From Nostoc sp. KVJ3 (GTDB lineage: Bacteria; Cyanobacteriota; Cyanobacteriia; Cyanobacteriales; Nostocaceae): a stretch of DNA of 64,000 nucleotides. Both the position numbers and the translations under genes were made by a program. Under the pieces are notes generated by a model, which saw nothing but the letters and a program-made list of their open reading frames with translations, had not been told where the DNA came from and did no database searches. The stretch is taken from the NCBI RefSeq assembly GCF_026127265.1, contig NZ_WWFG01000002.1:806001-870000 (forward strand), given 5' to 3'. How positions within the stretch are numbered: position 1 is the first letter of the stretch; each line of letters begins with the position of its first letter. Of the stretch, positions 16,578 to 25,015 are shown piece after piece.

Positions 16578-16925
16578 TTATATCTTTTTAAATTGCTGTA
16601 ATTCTTTATCCGCAAGGACTTCTTCAGCTACCCGCATTGGGAGATGTTCTGCATCGAGGCGGCCTCCTATAGGTTTTTGGAGACGTAAGCTGTAAAGTGG
16701 CTCACCCTCTGCGTTTTTGTCCTCAATTAGATAAACCTGTTCTGGTGCATAGCTTCGTAATAAACGCACCTGCAAACAGGTTTTCAAATCCCGTGAAGAA
16801 ATAGATAGGGGTGAATCTTGTCCAAATAATTCACAAGCCACTTTCCAAGCGTGGTTAACCGCCACAATTTCTTTAACTAATTTCTCTACCGAGGGGTACA
16901 ATATTTTTGCAGTTTCACTAATCAA
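16578..16925 (-). CDS. unknown 115-aa protein heading the zor operon
   Basis: A 115-aa soluble protein of no family I recognise. It opens the leftward operon just before zorA: 31 bases from the chosen zorA ATG, or overlapping if zorA starts upstream. The start appears to be TTG at 16925, with a weak AGG about 9 bases upstream. It has an alpha-helical N-terminus (ISETAKILYPSVEKLVKEIVAVNHAWKV, shown as two pieces: ISETAKILYPSV and EKLVKEIVAVNHAWKV) and a central strand-rich part with a CLQVRLLRSYAPEQVYLIED stretch. No membrane segment or nuclease motif is seen. Position suggests it belongs to the Zorya-like system, but it is not one of the named ZorA-G components as far as I know. Function not assigned. 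Confidence 0.6.
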   Translation of the reverse strand: MISETAKILYPSVEKLVKEIVAVNHAWKVACELFGQDSPLSISSRDLKTCLQVRLLRSYAPEQVYLIEDKNAEGEPLYSLRLQKPIGGRLDAEHLPMRVAEEVLADKELQQFKKI

Positions 16926-17307
16926 TGCTTTTGACCTACTTGCCTAAGCTTCAATAGGTCTATAGTTCCCAGAATAAAAATTTATTTAACTTTTTTTAGT
17001 AAAACTATATTGATAAAAGTAATTTTTGATACAAAACTGCTCTTTGCGCGTTGAAAAAATGTAGAGTGTGTTATCGCGTTAGCATAAAGCATCGAAAACC
17101 TGAAATGGTGCGTTACGGAAGCCGTAACACACCATACAGCTACAGAAGTAGCAAATTCTCCGCGTACCTCTGCGCTTACCTTTGCGTCCCTCTGCGTTTC
17201 AATTTCCGCCCTCAATTCGCCACAATTTTACGCAAAACTACCAATCGAATTATTCAAGGTGTGTCATTAAGTTCATAGTTTACTCTACCACTACGCAACT
17301 CAAAATC
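16926..17307. other. intergenic region with GGTGCGTTACG-type repeats
   Basis: About 380 bases upstream of the zor operon. It should hold the operon promoter (AT-rich, 16960-17040). It also contains a short inverted repeat GTGCGTTACGG...CCGTAACACAC (17109-17132) and the CCTCTGCG-type dispersed repeat at 17165-17200. Similar pieces recur at 20095-20155 and 58340-58400. No gene. Confidence 0.45.
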
Positions 17308-17748
17308 TCACAAAATCTCTGCCAACTTTACTAGCAGACTGTTTACTAAATCCAATAACCTAATATCATCTGTATCAATACTATTTTCTTCACCAGCTAA
17401 CATATTTTTCACCGCAGCTAACCTGTCATTAGGTTCAGAAATTCTCCAAGATTCTTCTAAGTTTACTGCAAAATCAAATAGCGATCGCTCGCCTAAATGC
17501 TCTCTTACCTTCACAGCTACACTATCATGACTTACCAAAAATTCTTTGATAGTATCTAATTGAGAATTACCCAAAATTTCATCATGTCCCCAATTTTCTA
17601 GCCAGTCTCCATCTACGTCTTCAACGTAAAAATTTACAAAATCAACTCCGTAAGTTAGCCAGTTTTGCTGCATTTGTCGCGCTGTTGCTAAAGCTTCAGC
17701 AAATGTATCCACTTGATTGTTGCAATGAGTTTCTCTTTTGTTAGCCAT
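17308..17748 (-). CDS. hypothetical acidic protein
   Basis: A protein of about 146 aa from the ATG at 17748; the frame extends to a GTG at 17787, but that adds a doubtful leader. It is acidic and probably helical, with a stretch VDFVNFYVEDVDGDWLENWG and a C-terminal part EENSIDTDDIRLLDLVNSLL. I recognise no family, catalytic motif, membrane segment or signal peptide. It lies 67 bases downstream of the next minus-strand gene (17816-18508) and may be co-transcribed with it. It sits within the defence-type island, but nothing in its sequence proves a defence role. Confidence 0.55.
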   Translation of the reverse strand: MANKRETHCNNQVDTFAEALATARQMQQNWLTYGVDFVNFYVEDVDGDWLENWGHDEILGNSQLDTIKEFLVSHDSVAVKVREHLGERSLFDFAVNLEESWRISEPNDRLAAVKNMLAGEENSIDTDDIRLLDLVNSLLVKLAEIL

Positions 17749-17815
17749 AAAAGCTCTAATTAGCACGTAAGTATGTAGGCTGAACACAAATCTGGAATAT
17801 CAAATTCCTTAAAGT

Positions 17816-18508
17816 TCACGAAAATTTTAAATATTTGCCACCAGAAAGGTAATCACTGTTATACAGGGCCACGTTGACTAACTGGTTGACAAAATTGGCA
17901 TCCTTGGGATTGTAACTTAAGAACAATCCTCTCTCTATATCCCACGATCGCAGTGTATTTTGCCAAGCTTGGTACTTTTGGTAATTAAGTTCTTCAGAGA
18001 CACTAGTAACTTGAATGCAAAGCGGTTGATTGTTACGACTACTAACAATTAGGTCTGTTGCCATCGATAGGTCGGCGATATAACGCTGCCAAAAACTACC
18101 TTCTCGACTAACAACATCTTGAGCTATTGATTTAATGATATCATCATCAACCTGATTAAATTCACCTGACATCAATTTTTGTTTCCAAATATAAAACTTG
18201 GAGTCACTTGCATTAATCCATCTAGGAAATAGATAACCATACCAATATCTCTCAATCGGTGTCATCAACTCGAATTTTGCTTGTTGTTCTTCTTCCGAAG
18301 GTAAGGATTTGATTATCAGCCAAATGGTAGAATCCGTAATTACCTCTAAGAGAAATGCAATCACAAATGGTTTTGCAGTCAGGGAACCTGGCTTGATATT
18401 CTTTACCCAACGATTAATCTCATCTAATCTTCTCGCCAAATCACGATCTACCGAGGAAGCTTGCAGGGTAAGGGACTTTAATTTATCCTTAATCTCTGTT
18501 GCTTGCAA
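17816..18508 (-). CDS. hypothetical protein, possible nuclease-like fold
   Basis: A 230-aa protein of unknown family. No ATG lies at its 5' end. TTG at 18508 with AGGG about 6 bases upstream is the best start. The C-terminal half has MATDLIVSSRNNQPLCIQVT followed by a Trp/Tyr-rich stretch (YQKYQAWQNTLRSW). The spacing of Asp and the Q-V-T strand recalls degenerate PD-(D/E)xK-like cores, but the usual Lys is absent, so this is only a suggestion. The N-terminal part (QATEIKDKLKSLTLQASS) looks like a helical bundle. Neighbouring unknown and nuclease-like genes share its direction. Confidence 0.5.
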   Translation of the reverse strand: MQATEIKDKLKSLTLQASSVDRDLARRLDEINRWVKNIKPGSLTAKPFVIAFLLEVITDSTIWLIIKSLPSEEEQQAKFELMTPIERYWYGYLFPRWINASDSKFYIWKQKLMSGEFNQVDDDIIKSIAQDVVSREGSFWQRYIADLSMATDLIVSSRNNQPLCIQVTSVSEELNYQKYQAWQNTLRSWDIERGLFLSYNPKDANFVNQLVNVALYNSDYLSGGKYLKFS

Positions 18509-18600
18509 ACGATGCCCTACTTTCAGAATATAACGCTTTTTTTACACATTTATAACTAAATTTTAACTTGAAAATGTACTCAATTAATTTCCTGATGTCA

Positions 18601-19329
18601 TTAAATATTCTCTAAGTCGATGCCCTGTGTGCGTAATACTTCCCTCAATCGAGCAAGTTTTTGCTCTGCTTGTTGGGCACGTTCTTCTGCCTGGTCAGCA
18701 CGTAAACGTTCTTGTTCAGCTAGTTCCTCTGATGATAATATTAATTGATTTTCAGTAGTGAAGAATCTTAATTTACCTTCATATACTCCCAAATAAAGTT
18801 CTAACTGCTGGCTCCACAAACGTCCATCAGTAGTTACTTGGATTTCTTGATACTTCCCATCAACTAAATGAAATCCCTGAAGTTCCATTGTTACAGGGTG
18901 AAACCAGAAATAATCTGGTGTACGGAAGGTATCTTGATAAACTTGTTTTTTTAAACCTTTATCAACTGCTGTCGTTGAACTTGACAAAATTTCTACAATC
19001 ACGTTGGGATATTTGCCGTCTTCTTGCCAAACTACCCAACTCTTACGATCTTTTTTCTGGGTTCCCAAAACTACAAAAAAGTCTGGGCCTCGGAAATGTT
19101 CTGATTTTTTCTGGTTAGGACTATAATAAACCGTCAAATTGCCAGAAGCATAAAAATCTTGCCTTTCTCGCCACCATAATTTTAGGATGCGAATCAGCAA
19201 ATCAATTTGGTCACGGTGTAAATCGCTTTCCAAGGGTGGTTCGTCACTCAGTATATCACCAGGAGGAAAAATTACTTCGTCTTCTGAAATACCATTAGAG
19301 ATCAATTCTAGGGTAGCAGGTTCAGACAT
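18601..19329 (-). CDS. Uma2 family (DUF820) putative endonuclease
   Basis: A protein of about 242 aa started at the ATG 19329 (GGAG 9 bases upstream); a GTG 5 codons earlier is possible. It has the Uma2/DUF820 PD-(D/E)xK pattern: FRGPDFFVVLG (Asp), then YPNVIVEILSSST (Glu) and the VDKGLKKQVYQD helix. The C-terminus is a coiled coil rich in Glu, Ala and Gln (AEQERLRADQAEERAQQAEQ), typical of cyanobacterial members. Cyanobacterial genomes carry dozens of these; their biological role is unproven. It lies 22 bases after the R-like gene upstream, so the two are probably co-transcribed. Confidence 0.88.
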   Translation of the reverse strand: MSEPATLELISNGISEDEVIFPPGDILSDEPPLESDLHRDQIDLLIRILKLWWRERQDFYASGNLTVYYSPNQKKSEHFRGPDFFVVLGTQKKDRKSWVVWQEDGKYPNVIVEILSSSTTAVDKGLKKQVYQDTFRTPDYFWFHPVTMELQGFHLVDGKYQEIQVTTDGRLWSQQLELYLGVYEGKLRFFTTENQLILSSEELAEQERLRADQAEERAQQAEQKLARLREVLRTQGIDLENI

Positions 19330-19351
19330 CCGCGATCGCTCCACAATCTAT

Positions 19352-19996
19352 TTACTGAAAATTTGGTAACTTACAGATGGCTTTGAAAACTTGCAATAAC
19401 TCAATTGCATCTGGAGATTCGTTTAAACTTAATAATGGCATTAACTGATAAGTTGGCTGCTCATCACGTCTTAAATGAATAAATTGATAACGCAGTCCGT
19501 TAGTTGCTAGTCCCCAAACTGATGTTTGTTGATCTAAACTTTTAAAAGCATAAGTGAGCAATTGAGGTAAACCTTCACCAACTTCAACTGCACTATTTTT
19601 AGTTTCAATCACTACAACCCAAAAGGGCGGCGCAATCTTACTTTGAGGACTGTTGATTGCTAAAATATCCATCCGTCCGGTAATTCTTCTGTCTTCATCT
19701 TCAACTGCGATCGCAATGCTGTCTTCCATTGTCAACCGAATCGGCACATCGTAAAACCCTGCTAATCGCATTAATGGTGCAATTGTTAAAAATTTAACCA
19801 AGCCTTCAGAAATTTTCCCTGCGCTTAAATAACGACGGAAGTCGTTTCTGATTCGCAATAAATCCTGCTGTTCAAAGTCAGAGAGTGGTTCTAGAGTTAA
19901 GAAATCTGTAAATAAACCATTGGAAAGTTCTTCTAATTTAAGAAGACGATGAACATCGTTGAGAGATAGACTGCTAGCTTCGACGGTGAGCGTCAT
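19352..19996 (-). CDS. type I restriction R-like / PD-(D/E)xK domain protein
   Basis: A 214-aa protein with a nuclease-like core. GRMDILAIN (Asp) is followed after about 17 residues by FWVVVIETKNSAVEVGEGLPQLLTYA, the E-x-K strand and following helix of the PD-(D/E)xK fold. Cyanobacterial relatives are often named 'restriction endonuclease subunit R-like', but helicase domains are absent and no hsdM or hsdS adjoins, so it is not a complete restriction system. First gene of the pair with the Uma2 gene. Catalytic activity is plausible but not shown. Confidence 0.72.
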   Translation of the reverse strand: MTLTVEASSLSLNDVHRLLKLEELSNGLFTDFLTLEPLSDFEQQDLLRIRNDFRRYLSAGKISEGLVKFLTIAPLMRLAGFYDVPIRLTMEDSIAIAVEDEDRRITGRMDILAINSPQSKIAPPFWVVVIETKNSAVEVGEGLPQLLTYAFKSLDQQTSVWGLATNGLRYQFIHLRRDEQPTYQLMPLLSLNESPDAIELLQVFKAICKLPNFQ

Positions 19997-20442
19997 AGTT
20001 TCAGGCGTTATTTGTCAAGACTACTTATATTTTGCAACATTCGCGCTAGATATAGGAATCCGATTTGATTCCTGAAAAAATCTAAATATATGTAGGGTGT
20101 GTTAGGCGTAAGCCGTAACGCACCAAAAGCTTCGGGGGAGGTGCGTTACGCAACGCTTTCACAACGCCAGTGACGCTACGCATAGTCGCTAACGCTCAAG
20201 TCGGGAAACCCGCCCACACGACTGGCTCCCCTACGTGTATTTCAATAATCAAATAGGAGTCCTATAGACTGCAATGTAAGGTCTTTACATTTTTTGATCG
20301 CTTGCTTTTAATAGATGGAAATGAATGTAAACTAAATAACTCGGCAATTTCCACCTAGCTTAACGAAAATCTAAACACCGTGTAGCACAACTGGGCTAAA
20401 AATAGTTTTTAGTAATAATAGCGATCGCACTCATAACTAACC
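19997..20442. other. intergenic region with dispersed repeats
   Basis: About 445 bases between divergent genes. The segment 20092-20160 carries GGTGCGTTACG-type repeat in both orientations (GGTGTGTTAGGCGTAAGCC and GTGCGTTACGCAACGC). 20175-20235 is a palindrome-rich piece. The promoter for acetyl-CoA synthetase should lie in 20300-20440. No gene. Confidence 0.4.
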
Positions 20443-22416
20443 ATGTCTGAACCAAATATCGAATCAATCCTCCAAGAAAACCGCCTCTTCCATCCTCCCA
20501 GTGAATTCTCGCAGAACGCCCATATCAAAAGCTTGGACGACTATCAGCGTCTTTATGATCAAGCCAAAGCCGATCCGCAGCAATTTTGGGCAGATTTGGC
20601 AGGAAAAGAATTAGAATGGTTCCAAAAATGGGATACAGTATTAGACTGGCAACCACCTTTTGCAAAGTGGTTCGTTGGCGGTAAGATAAATATTTCTTAC
20701 AACTGTCTTGACAGACATCTCACGACTTGGCGCAAAAATAAAGCAGCCTTGATTTGGGAAGGAGAACCAGGTGATTCCCGTACCCTCACATACGCCCAAC
20801 TGCACCGAGAAGTTTGTCAGTTCGCCAATGTATTGAAGCAACTGGGTGTCCAAAAAGGCGATCGCGTTGGAATCTATATGCCAATGATTCCCGAAGCTGC
20901 GATCGCAATGTTAGCCTGTGCCAGAATTGGCGCACCCCACAGTGTGGTATTTGGTGGTTTTAGTGCCGAAGCTTTGCGCGATCGCTTAATTGATGTTCAA
21001 GCTAAATTAGTAATCACAGCTGATGGTGGTTGGCGCAAAGATGCGATCGTTCCTCTCAAAGAACAGGTAGATAAAGCCTTAGCTGATGGTGCTGTTCCCA
21101 GCGTCGAAAACGTCTTAGTTGTCAAGCGTACCGGACAAGAAACTTATATGCAGTTGGGCGGACGCGATCATTGGTGGCATGATTTACAAAAAGGAGTATC
21201 AGCCGATTGTCCCGCCGAACCGATGGATAGTGAAGATATGCTGTTTGTCCTCTACACTTCTGGTAGCACGGGTAAACCGAAGGGCGTAGTGCATACAACT
21301 GCTGGTTATAATTTATATACCCATATCACCACCAAGTGGATATTCGACCTGCAAGACACAGATGTATATTGGTGTACCGCAGATGTTGGTTGGATTACGG
21401 GACACAGCTATATAGTATATGGCCCCCTTTCCAACGGTGCAACTACGGTAATGTATGAAGGTGCGCCCCGTACTTCTAATCCTGGCTGTTTCTGGGACGT
21501 AATTGAAAAATACGGCGTTAATATTTTTTATACTGCACCTACAGCAATTCGGGCATTTATTAAGATGGGCGAACACCATCCCAATGCGCGAAATCTGTCT
21601 TCATTGCGTTTGCTAGGAACCGTTGGCGAACCCATTAACCCCGAAGCTTGGATGTGGTATCAGAAAGTAATTGGTGGCGATCGCTGTCCAATTGTTGATA
21701 CTTGGTGGCAAACCGAAACAGGCGGTATCATGATTACACCGTTACCAGGAGCAATCCCCACAAAACCAGGTTCCGCAACTCTTCCCTTCCCAGGAATTAT
21801 TGCAGATGTCGTAGATTTGGAAGGAAACACCGTACCCAATAACGAAGGCGGTTATTTGGCGGTGCGCCATCCTTGGCCGGGAATGATGCGGACAGTCTAC
21901 GGCGATCCAGAACGCTTCCGCCGCACCTATTGGGAACATATTCCGCCCCAAGATGGTAACTATACTTACTTTGCTGGTGATGGTGCTAGACGTGATGAAG
22001 ACGGCTACTTCTGGGTAATGGGTCGTGTTGATGACGTACTGAATGTATCAGGACATCGCCTTGGTACAATGGAAGTAGAATCAGCCTTAGTTTCGCATCC
22101 AGCCGTTGCAGAAGCGGCGGTAGTGGGTAAACCTGATGAACTCAAAGGTGAAGAAGTAGTTGCTTTTGTGACTTTAGAAGGCACTTATCAGGGAAGTGAG
22201 GAACTGAGTAAAGAACTTAAGCAGCACGTCGTTAAAGAAATTGGTGCGATCGCCCGTCCGGGAGAAATCCGCTTTACCGACGCTTTACCCAAGACGCGAT
22301 CGGGTAAGATTATGCGGCGCTTATTGCGGAATCTAGCTGCTGGACAAGAGGTATCTGGTGATACTTCGACATTAGAAGATAGAAGTGTGTTGGATAAATT
22401 GCGGGAAGGGACGTAA
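20443..22416 (+). CDS. acs: acetyl-CoA synthetase
   Basis: The 657-aa AMP-forming acetate-CoA ligase activates acetate through acetyl-AMP and then forms acetyl-CoA, feeding acetate into central metabolism. Signatures are the P-loop-like YTSGSTGKPKGVVHT (about 268-282), the WWQTETGG substrate/AMP motif near residue 420, GRVDDVLNVSGHRLGT (hinge) and PKTRSGKIMRR. The Lys in the last motif is the usual acetylation-controlled residue. Length matches bacterial Acs (~650). It is monocistronic with the TPR gene 104 bases downstream. Confidence 0.96.
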   Translation: MSEPNIESILQENRLFHPPSEFSQNAHIKSLDDYQRLYDQAKADPQQFWADLAGKELEWFQKWDTVLDWQPPFAKWFVGGKINISYNCLDRHLTTWRKNKAALIWEGEPGDSRTLTYAQLHREVCQFANVLKQLGVQKGDRVGIYMPMIPEAAIAMLACARIGAPHSVVFGGFSAEALRDRLIDVQAKLVITADGGWRKDAIVPLKEQVDKALADGAVPSVENVLVVKRTGQETYMQLGGRDHWWHDLQKGVSADCPAEPMDSEDMLFVLYTSGSTGKPKGVVHTTAGYNLYTHITTKWIFDLQDTDVYWCTADVGWITGHSYIVYGPLSNGATTVMYEGAPRTSNPGCFWDVIEKYGVNIFYTAPTAIRAFIKMGEHHPNARNLSSLRLLGTVGEPINPEAWMWYQKVIGGDRCPIVDTWWQTETGGIMITPLPGAIPTKPGSATLPFPGIIADVVDLEGNTVPNNEGGYLAVRHPWPGMMRTVYGDPERFRRTYWEHIPPQDGNYTYFAGDGARRDEDGYFWVMGRVDDVLNVSGHRLGTMEVESALVSHPAVAEAAVVGKPDELKGEEVVAFVTLEGTYQGSEELSKELKQHVVKEIGAIARPGEIRFTDALPKTRSGKIMRRLLRNLAAGQEVSGDTSTLEDRSVLDKLREGT

Positions 22417-22520
22417 ATAATTTGAAATGACCTTGTAGGGTAGCACAGTTGTTATGTTTCCCTACTAACGCACTCACATTTTATTATGGAGATAAGAACA
22501 TTATTGAGGCATTCAGGGCG

Positions 22521-23198
22521 ATGAAGGTAAAGCGCAAACTGAAATCAGCATTTGTTCAATCTTTTAGCGGCATAACGCTGAGTGCGATCGCTGTAATTGG
22601 TTTATCACCATTAGCATTAGCGGTTTCTGGAAAAGTTTATCTGCATTCGCCTGAACAGAATGCACAGAGACAACCACAAAAATTAGCACAGTTAGACACA
22701 GGATCGCCAGAGCGATCGCAACTGCTACAACAAGCCAATGCTTTATTTAATCAGGGAGACTTAACAAATGCAGAGGCAAATTTACGCAAGTTCATTAAAA
22801 AATTTCCAGACGATGCATTTGGACGCTTTCAGCTAGGAAATGTGCTTTTTCGACAAAAGAAATCAGAAGAAGCAATTAGCGCCTATCGAGATGCCATTCG
22901 CCTCCAACCAAAATATGCTCTAGCTTACAATGGGATCGGAATGGTTTACGCTAGCCAAAGTCGCTGGGAAGAAGCCATGACTGAATATAAAAAAGCTCTA
23001 GAAATCAATCCTAATTATGGCGAAGCCCTAACTAATTTTGCACTGGTATTGTGGCAAACAAATAAAAAAGACGAAGCACTAACTTCTCTAGAAAAAGCTT
23101 TAAATATTTTTAAAGCACAGAATAGAAGTGAAAAAGTTAACCAAGTCGAACAAATATTGAAAGAAATCAAAACTGCTAATGATCCTAGTGTTTCATGA
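22521..23198 (+). CDS. TPR-repeat protein, probably secreted or membrane-anchored
   Basis: About 225 aa if started at the ATG 22521, with GAGG 11 bases upstream. The frame begins at a TTG at 22449, which would add an unlikely leader. A hydrophobic segment near residues 13-37 (FSGITLSAIAVIGLSPLALAVSG) is a signal peptide or anchor. Three to four tetratricopeptide repeats follow (about 70-200): NALFNQGDLTNAEANLRKF, FGRFQLGNVLFRQKKSEEA, AYNGIGMVYASQSRWEEAM, ALTNFALVLWQTNKKDEAL. TPRs mediate protein binding, so it is probably a periplasmic or thylakoid-lumen scaffold. Partner unknown. Confidence 0.85.
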   Translation: MKVKRKLKSAFVQSFSGITLSAIAVIGLSPLALAVSGKVYLHSPEQNAQRQPQKLAQLDTGSPERSQLLQQANALFNQGDLTNAEANLRKFIKKFPDDAFGRFQLGNVLFRQKKSEEAISAYRDAIRLQPKYALAYNGIGMVYASQSRWEEAMTEYKKALEINPNYGEALTNFALVLWQTNKKDEALTSLEKALNIFKAQNRSEKVNQVEQILKEIKTANDPSVS

Positions 23199-23775
23199 AA
23201 ATCATATTATTCAGGGGATAAAAGATTAAGAATACTTACTGACGCTACAGCGTTAAGCGAAGCTATGCCGAAGGCTTTACGCTCCATTCGCAATGACATT
23301 GTGTAATTAATTTTGTTTAACTACTTAAATACCTGCATAACTTCTATGATTCTAAGAGGATAAATGAACAAGTATTTCGCTGTGACTTTAGACACTTTTA
23401 GATCCCCCCTAACCCACGCCAGTCGCTCCACTTGGGGAGACCCCAAGACCGCGCTGGCTACCCTTAAAAAAGGGGGAACCGGAGTCAAAGTCCCCCAATT
23501 TATCGGGGATTTAGGGGGATATAGAATGTTTTGCTAACAAGAAGAGGACTTGTTCATTCATCCTCTAAGATTCCTTCTTCTGGACAGATAAATCCGCTTC
23601 CTCTGTAACCTCTATTCATCACCCAGTCGCTTAACTAAAGCTAAATTCTTCTCAATCGGGCAATTTCTGTTATGAACTGATGAAATCATGTACTTAGTAA
23701 TGTATAATAAAGCCCAAGAGTTCAGGGTGCTTGTCAAGTATTAAACTACTTGCTGGTACTGTCAAAGCACATTGT
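23199..23775. other. intergenic region holding MITE-like element 1
   Basis: About 580 gene-free bases. It carries palindromic repeat pieces at 23240-23290 and the 220-bp MITE-like element at 23351-23570. Upstream of moaD it is AT-rich. Confidence 0.5.
23351..23570. mobile_element. MITE-like element 1 (AGAGGAT terminal inverted repeats)
   Basis: The left end TCTAAGAGGATAAATGAACA... (23351-23373) matches the reverse complement of the right end (23548-23570) at about 21 of 23 positions. The 220-bp body has CTGTGACTTTA just inside the left end, as in elements 2 and 3, and an internal CCCCCTAACCC...GGGGGAAC stem. It has no open frame. It would need a transposase in trans. Confidence 0.75.
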
Positions 23776-24036
23776 ATGTCTAAATCTGCAATTACCGTTA
23801 CCGTCAAACTGTTTGCTGCTTATCAAGAAGCCTTTAGGGTTTCGGAATTGGTGCTGGAATTTCCCAATAATATGCCAGTCAAAGCAGTATGCGATCGCCT
23901 CATAGTTGAACACCCCGAACTCTCTCAATGGCGAGATATTACCCGTTTTGGCATTAATTTAATATTTGTCGAACCAGATACACTATTACAAGATGGTGAT
24001 GAAGTAGTGTTAATTCCACCAGTTAGTGGCGGCTAG
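23776..24036 (+). CDS. moaD: MoaD/ThiS family sulfur carrier protein
   Basis: About 86 aa from the ATG at 23776; an upstream in-frame TTG at 23731 is unlikely. It is a ubiquitin-like beta-grasp protein ending in VVLIPPVSGG. The C-terminal GG is adenylated and then thiocarboxylated to give sulfur to molybdopterin. Family features are ITVTVKLFAAYQEAF at the N-terminus and DTLLQDGDEVVLIPP before the tail. No moaE or moeB adjoins, so it might be a related carrier (for example a ThiS/CysO-like one). A palindromic terminator follows. Confidence 0.82.
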   Translation: MSKSAITVTVKLFAAYQEAFRVSELVLEFPNNMPVKAVCDRLIVEHPELSQWRDITRFGINLIFVEPDTLLQDGDEVVLIPPVSGG

Positions 24037-24048
24037 CAAAATGATTAT

Positions 24049-24080
24049 GAGACGCGATATATCGCGTCTCTACGTTCTTT
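24049..24080. terminator. palindromic hairpin between convergent genes
   Basis: GAGACGCGATA (24049-24059) and TATCGCGTCTC (24060-24070) form a perfect 22-bp palindrome, followed by TACGTTCTTTTTC. It lies between the ends of moaD and the convergent acyltransferase gene. It is well placed as a two-way terminator, though GAGACGCGATA-type sequences are also dispersed in the window (38510, 61160). Confidence 0.55.
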
Positions 24081-24107
24081 TTCGGAAGTGTTTATTGTTT
24101 TTCACTC

Positions 24108-24971
24108 CTATGTCCACTTTCTATTAGATTCAGCAGTTAGCTTAACTAAGTTATCTAACTCTTGCTGCATTTGACTAACAACTAATTCATAACATTCATT
24201 GACATAATAGCGATCGCTAGCTGCTTCTCGACCGTAGCGTTCAAATACAATCGGCGGACAAACCCGCGTGTACATGGGCACGGGTAATGGAATGTTAGGC
24301 AACGGGCCAATTGCTAATCCCCAAGGGAGTCCGAGATAGATGGGAAAAACTTCGGGATCGATGCCAAACAGCCAAGGCATTCCCCACTCATGGAGTTGCT
24401 GCACAATTTTGTAGCAGTCAGCCAAGACAATCAGCGTATCGTGAGCGCCCCAGGAAATTACAGGCACAATCGGTACATTTTCTCGCAACGCTAACTTGAT
24501 AAATCCTTGCCGCCCTGCAAAGTAAATTTTGTCACGTAAATGATACGGTCGGAAGACATCTTCGGCTCCACCTGGATAGACTAGCACACTAGCACCAGAG
24601 TGCAAGGCAGTGTAAGCCATTTTCGGATGAGCGATGATTGCTCCGGCCTTTGCAGCTAGTTGCGCGAGTGGTTGGCTAACTTGCCAAGCCTTGGGATGCA
24701 TTAAACCATAAACGGGTTGCTCGACACCAAATCGTCTGAACCAGTCGTACATCACCATTCCCATATCGGGAGCCGCAAGTCCCCCATTATGCGAACCGAC
24801 AAATAGGGCTTTTTCTTGGGGCGGAATATTATCCCAGCCACTAGTTTGAACTCGGAAATAGTACTGATAGAACAAGCCCAACAGAGGCATCAAAGATTCT
24901 ATGAACTTTGGATCTCGCTCATCCAAAGACCAACCGGATTTTTTGTTTAAGAGATGCTGCTTTTTTGACAT
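24108..24971 (-). CDS. lysophospholipid/glycerol acyltransferase-like protein (LPLAT superfamily)
   Basis: A 287-aa acyltransferase of the PlsC/DGAT-like superfamily. The catalytic His is in LFVGSHNGGLAAPD (near residue 60) and the conserved PGGAEDVFRP is near 135. Later ADCYKIVQQL and IVPVISWGAHDT fit the fold. Members transfer fatty acyl groups to glycerol lipids, alcohols or quinols. It resembles what I recall of the cyanobacterial DGAT-like family (slr2103 type, reported to make acylplastoquinol and similar neutral lipids), but that assignment is tentative. It lies alone and leftward, 45 bases from the MFS gene's end. Confidence 0.75.
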   Translation of the reverse strand: MSKKQHLLNKKSGWSLDERDPKFIESLMPLLGLFYQYYFRVQTSGWDNIPPQEKALFVGSHNGGLAAPDMGMVMYDWFRRFGVEQPVYGLMHPKAWQVSQPLAQLAAKAGAIIAHPKMAYTALHSGASVLVYPGGAEDVFRPYHLRDKIYFAGRQGFIKLALRENVPIVPVISWGAHDTLIVLADCYKIVQQLHEWGMPWLFGIDPEVFPIYLGLPWGLAIGPLPNIPLPVPMYTRVCPPIVFERYGREAASDRYYVNECYELVVSQMQQELDNLVKLTAESNRKWT

Positions 24972-25015
24972 CGATGCATTCTAACAAGATCGGAACTTCG
25001 GGGGAAGGGTGAGTA

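Noticed and set aside
18509..18540. KRYILKVGHR sequence just upstream of the TTG start at 18508, like a RelE tail
   Set aside because: Only about 10 residues, preceded by a stop; likely chance, so no relE relic was called here.
19352..19996. A complete type I restriction system
   Set aside because: Only an R-like nuclease domain is present; no helicase, methylase or specificity gene is near.
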